Source: Sporosarcina globispora
GTDB taxonomy: Bacteria; Bacillota; Bacilli; Bacillales; Cytobacillaceae
Length of the DNA stretch: 64,000 bases
Direction: 5' to 3'
Assembly (NCBI RefSeq): GCF_001274725.1
Contig: NZ_LGUF01000007.1
Span: 5,029,655 to 5,093,654, forward strand
Shown piece by piece: positions 61,504 through 64,000 of this stretch; within the stretch, counting starts at the first letter, position 1, and each line of letters starts with the position of its first letter. A model generated the notes under the pieces. That model saw only the letters and a program-made list of their open reading frames with translations, made no database searches and was not told the DNA's origin. Made by a program: the position numbers and the translations under genes.

Positions 61504-62082
61504 TTAAGCAGTTTTTTCTTCTGAATCCGTTTTGTTGTTTTTAGGGTCAATTTCTCTAATTGCCTGGAAGATGCTGAATGCTGCATATCCTAGGAGTAAT
61601 AGTCCCGGGCCAATAAGCAAAATAGCACTTCCTTCTTTAGATTGAGCAAAATCTATAAAATATCCTACAAAAGGAATGGTGAAACCAGTGTAAACAGCTC
61701 TTACATTGTCAGATAGCACAGGTTCCATGTCTGCAGTTTTGTTGTTATCTCCCTTTGTTTCATACATGACATGATCTCCGCTGTTGGTTACACCGATTAT
61801 TCGGTGAGTAATTAATTTTTCTTCGCTTGCCTGAAATGTAATGACATCATCTTTCTTGAGAGACTTGCCTTCTTCAGAGCTAAGCGGCTTTACTGCAATA
61901 ACAGACCCAGTTTGAAAGGTAGGCTCCATAGAGCCTGATAACACTGTCTTCAGCTGATATCCAAAGGCTTGCGGCTCTCCTCCTGATGCTTTGGAGGAGA
62001 CCACTAGGAAGGCCATTAAAATTAAATTAATGAATAGAACCGCTGTTACGATGTTGCTAATAATTTTTATTGCTTTTTTCAA
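61504..62082 (-). CDS. sipW: signal peptidase I of the SipW (ER) type
   Basis: About 192 residues. Two membrane helices (residues 4-30 and near the C-terminus) flank the catalytic part, with the serine in TVLSGSMEPTFQTGSVI and the histidine in KLITHRIIGVTN, the Ser-His arrangement of ER-type enzymes. It processes TasA and TapA. The start is best read as TTG 62082, one base after the tapA stop with AGGTG six bases upstream, since MKKAIKIISNIV then matches SipW; GTG codons at 62091 and 62112 lie inside tapA. Confidence 0.93.
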   Translation of the reverse strand: MKKAIKIISNIVTAVLFINLILMAFLVVSSKASGGEPQAFGYQLKTVLSGSMEPTFQTGSVIAVKPLSSEEGKSLKKDDVITFQASEEKLITHRIIGVTNSGDHVMYETKGDNNKTADMEPVLSDNVRAVYTGFTIPFVGYFIDFAQSKEGSAILLIGPGLLLLGYAAFSIFQAIREIDPKNNKTDSEEKTA

Positions 62083-62083
62083 A

Positions 62084-62938
62084 CTATTCACCTGCCTCAC
62101 TTGTGCTTTCACCAGAATTAACCGGAGCTTCTGAAGCCTTTACCTTGGTTTCTTCCGGCTTTGATTCTTCTTTTGGTTTCTCTTGTGGTTTTTCTTCAAC
62201 TTCAGGCTGTTCTACTTTCTGCTCTTCTTTTGGTTCTTCTGCTGGCTTTTGCTCTGGATTCTCTTGAGGTTTATCTTTTGTTGGTTCAGCTGCTTCTTTG
62301 CCAGTTTCCTCTGTCTTATTACTTACCTGTTCCTTGGCAGTCTCTTCTGTTACATCTGCTTTTTGTTCCGTTTTCTCTTCTTCCACTTTGGAAGCTTCAC
62401 CTGATTCTAAACTAACTTTTATTTCTTCGCTCCAGAGTTCTCCATTTCCAGGGTGATCTTTGTGCTGATAAGCTTTAAACATATAGGATCCACTTTGCTG
62501 AGGGATAAAGGATACTTCTATTATTTTCCCTTCTTTAATTGGAGCAAATGTTAACACTCCACCAACAGACTTTCCTTTCTTGGGATTCCCTTTCTCGATG
62601 TAATAAATTTCATAAGTTCCATTCGTTTTCATATCTGCCCCAGTATTTTGAATTGTGGCATATATCTTCTGTCCATCGAATTTTTGTCCAATGAATTTTA
62701 GAGAACTGCAATCCCATTCTCCATGCTTTTCACCCTTAGAGCACCCTGGCTCTTCTGTCTCCCAGGTACCGGCCTGGATCGTCCCAGTTACTGTGTCCCT
62801 ATCACTAAAGTATGCATTCGTCTGCCCTGTCAGAGTTGCTGACATCCCAATAAGCAGATACCAGGCAGCCACAAACTTAAATGCAAGCAATAGGATTTTA
62901 TTCTTCTTCCCAAACTTTCTAATGCGTTTGTATCGTAT
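62084..62938 (-). CDS. tapA: TapA-like TasA anchoring/assembly protein, apparent AUA start
   Basis: 284 residues if begun at ATA 62938. The N-terminus IRYKRIRKFGKKNKILLLAF is basic, followed by a membrane helix or signal (AWYLLIGMSATLTGQTNAYFSD). The folded TapA part has CSKGEKHGEWDCSSLKF, a cysteine pair, and GELWSEEIKVSL. The last 100 residues are a Lys/Glu/Pro-rich low-complexity tail. Between an in-frame TAG (62951-62953) and a TTG at 62890, no ATG, GTG or TTG exists, yet AGGAGGGGG is 5-8 bases before the ATA. The TTG alternative would remove the basic segment. First gene of tapA-sipW-tasA. Confidence 0.82.
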   Translation of the reverse strand: MRYKRIRKFGKKNKILLLAFKFVAAWYLLIGMSATLTGQTNAYFSDRDTVTGTIQAGTWETEEPGCSKGEKHGEWDCSSLKFIGQKFDGQKIYATIQNTGADMKTNGTYEIYYIEKGNPKKGKSVGGVLTFAPIKEGKIIEVSFIPQQSGSYMFKAYQHKDHPGNGELWSEEIKVSLESGEASKVEEEKTEQKADVTEETAKEQVSNKTEETGKEAAEPTKDKPQENPEQKPAEEPKEEQKVEQPEVEEKPQEKPKEESKPEETKVKASEAPVNSGESTSEAGE

Positions 62939-62963
62939 AAGAACCCCCTCCTAGTGAGTTGAT

Positions 62964-63089
62964 GTTCTTTAAATTTTTTAATTTCGTTCTTTTTACCGAA
63001 CTCATAAGTCGAGTATAGTCCATCCGTCTTATTTTGAAAAATTCCAAATTCAGCCGTTTTTTCGTTTTAAAGAACGATTACCGTTCTTT
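62964..63089 (-). promoter_or_regulatory. tapA promoter with SinR-type boxes
   Basis: A promoter on the minus strand reads TTTTCA (63035-63040), 17 bases, TATACT (63012-63017). The SinR box GTTCTTT occurs at 62964-62970, 62986-62992 and 63083-63089, and inverted as AAAGAAC at 63069-63075. The last two form an inverted repeat AAAGAAC-N7-GTTCTTT. So boxes lie on both sides of the promoter, as expected for SinR repression. Confidence 0.78.
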
Positions 63090-63134
63090 TTCTAAGAATA
63101 TCTCGAGAATTCTCACTATTTTTTATTTTTTATT

Positions 63135-63155
63135 GAACATTTTGTTCGTTATAAT
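63135..63155 (+). promoter_or_regulatory. promoter/operator of the second SinR-type gene
   Basis: The palindrome GAACATTTTGTTC (63135-63147) lies just before TATAAT (63150-63155). No good -35 is visible at the usual distance. The palindrome has the same GAAC-N5-GTTC form as the one at the sinR start site. Confidence 0.55.
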
Positions 63156-63196
63156 GAAAATATCTTTATATTTTATGATAAGGGAGTATTATGCCT

Positions 63197-63538
63197 ATGA
63201 TAGGTGGCCGGATTAAAAGCTTAAGGATCAAGAAGGGATACTCGATTAATGAGCTTTCTGAGAAAGCAGAAGTATCCAAATCGTATTTAAGCTACATTGA
63301 GAGAGGCATACAGGAGAACCCTTCATTGCAGGTTTTATCGCGAATCGCCAGGACACTGGATGCTAATCTTGAAGATCTGCTGGAGGAGAATAAAGAACAG
63401 ATTACCGATTTGTCTAAGCTCGATGAGGAGTGGGTTTCCCTTGTCAAAGAAGCTATCGGGCAGGGAATCACAAAAGAGGATTTTACTTATTATCTAGAGT
63501 TTATTAAATTTAAGAAGATGGATGGGGGTAAAGCGTAG
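63197..63538 (+). CDS. second SinR-type regulator (SlrR-like role possible)
   Basis: 113 residues from ATG 63197 (MIGGRIKSLRIKKGYS); an ATG at 63191 would add two residues and has the nearer GGGAG box. The helix-turn-helix GYSINELSEKAEVSKSYLSYIERGIQENPSLQVL is SinR-like, and the C-terminal LDEEWVSLVKEAIGQGITKEDFTYYLEFIKF resembles the SinI-binding hairpin. It diverges from tapA and is directly followed by a class D sortase gene. It could form mixed complexes with SinR, as SlrR does in B. subtilis, or control the sortase and LPNTA gene. Confidence 0.88.
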   Translation: MIGGRIKSLRIKKGYSINELSEKAEVSKSYLSYIERGIQENPSLQVLSRIARTLDANLEDLLEENKEQITDLSKLDEEWVSLVKEAIGQGITKEDFTYYLEFIKFKKMDGGKA

Positions 63539-64000
63539 TTGAAGGTCAGAGACCGTTTGCTGCCGTTAGCTGCCTCCTTCCTTATCCTAATCGGAGGAGG
63601 TTTGGTTATGTTCTCGCTGCAGGATATGTATGCCCAAGATAAGAAAACAAAGGATTCATTAGCACAGGCACAAGAAAGAATTCTAAACGAATTGAACAAA
63701 GGAAGCAAAAGTGTTCTCCAAACAGAACACCCAATAGATGTTTCCTTCGAGCAGGGTGAATCCATTGGCGTTTTAAAGATCCCCCGCTTGAAAGCTGAAC
63801 TTCCAATTATAGAAGGAACAGATGAGGATGAACTGGAAAAAGGGGTTGGTCATTATTCAACAACTGTATTTCCAGGACAGCCGGATCAGATTTTATTGTC
63901 AGGTCATAGAGATACAGTATTTCGCAGCCTTGGCGAACTTGAAATTGGTGATTTTCTTCAAGTCATCATGCCATATGGTGAGTTTACATACAAAATTACA
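63539..64000 (+). CDS. class D sortase (partial at window end)
   Basis: 154 codons are visible; the gene continues past the window. It begins with TTG directly after the stop of the SinR-type gene, with GGGGGT about 10 bases upstream. The N-terminus has one membrane helix (LLPLAASFLILIGGGLVMFSL). The sortase fold begins with IGVLKIPRLKAELPIIEGT, and the conserved histidine is in LLSGHRDTVFRSLGEL. The catalytic Cys and Arg lie beyond the end. Class D sortases attach proteins with LPNTA-type motifs, which the protein at 60048-60752 carries. Confidence 0.9.
   Translation, partial: MKVRDRLLPLAASFLILIGGGLVMFSLQDMYAQDKKTKDSLAQAQERILNELNKGSKSVLQTEHPIDVSFEQGESIGVLKIPRLKAELPIIEGTDEDELEKGVGHYSTTVFPGQPDQILLSGHRDTVFRSLGELEIGDFLQVIMPYGEFTYKIT

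Noticed and set aside
62091..62112. GTG starts for sipW inside tapA
   Set aside because: They add residues not seen in SipW proteins; the TTG at 62082 has a better spaced AGGTG box and gives the family-like MKKAIKII start.
62161..62415. Hydrophobic + strand frames opposite the tapA tail
   Set aside because: They are reverse images of the Lys/Glu-rich tapA tail, whose codons read as Leu/Phe/Ser on the other strand.
62888..62890. TTG as the tapA start codon
   Set aside because: It would remove the basic residues before the signal helix and has no ribosome site, while a strong site stands before the upstream ATA.

Overview
The window comes from a low-GC, Gram-positive endospore former of the Bacillaceae. 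The main evidence is gene order: a block equivalent to the Bacillus subtilis yfjO-yfjP-pdaA-yfkAB-yfkD-yfkE-yfkF-yfkH-yfkK-yfkM-treR segment is kept, and sinR, sinI, tapA, sipW and tasA homologues lie close by. A Cytobacillus-like bacterium would fit, but the genus is inference. I saw no rRNA, tRNA, CRISPR array, complete insertion sequence or prophage.

Layout. (1) 1-11.7 kb: nitrogen-heterocycle catabolism. An AraC-type regulator end and an SSS-type transporter read rightward; cupin, allE, allC, allB, three further amidohydrolases and an orphan ABC solute-binding lipoprotein read leftward. AllB-AllC-AllE take allantoin to ureidoglycolate with release of ammonia. (2) 11.8-20.3 kb: housekeeping and stress genes (hemY, a C45-type Ntn hydrolase, a frameshifted DUF1835 gene, glutathione peroxidase plus an OhrR-like regulator, a VOC protein, an AAA ATPase, selO). 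(3) 20.6-35.5 kb: a leftward lysine-catabolism block (lysP, gudB, kamA, ablB, yokU, an M81 hydrolase, an aldehyde dehydrogenase, two class III aminotransferases, a thiolase, both CoA-transferase subunits and DUF3870). Together they can be read as lysine to beta-lysine to N6-acetyl-beta-lysine, then transamination, CoA activation, thiolysis, GABA and succinate. A DUF1540 gene lacking its start and a decayed pdxT remnant border the block, as expected for an inserted segment. (4) 35.6-57 kb: the conserved yfj/yfk core with rlmD-type methyltransferase, alkA-type glycosylase, pdaA, class I fumarase, ggt, yfkAB, yfkD, yfkE, an acyl-CoA dehydrogenase, osmC, yfkF, zosA, yfkH, two YtxH proteins, yfkK, yfkM and treR. 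(5) 57.2-64 kb: mnmH followed by a compact biofilm-matrix locus: sinR, a convergent sinI preceded by a c-di-GMP-I riboswitch, a wall-anchored TasA-like protein with an LPNTA sorting motif, tasA, sipW, tapA, a second SinR-like regulator and a class D sortase cut by the window end.

The most exciting system is region 5. The anti-repressor sinI appears to sit under direct c-di-GMP control. The locus also carries its own sortase and a sortable TasA-like protein that could anchor or nucleate TasA fibres. SinR-type boxes surround the tapA promoter, and one palindrome (GAAC-N5-GTTC) lies before both SinR-type genes. Other unexplained items are a chain of four overlapping mini-ORFs behind a strong promoter (46.0 kb), a 20-bp phased repeat array (38.1 kb), a long terminator-like leader hairpin before the CoA-transferase genes (34.45 kb), and two copies of an intergenic repeat (52.7 and 54.5 kb).
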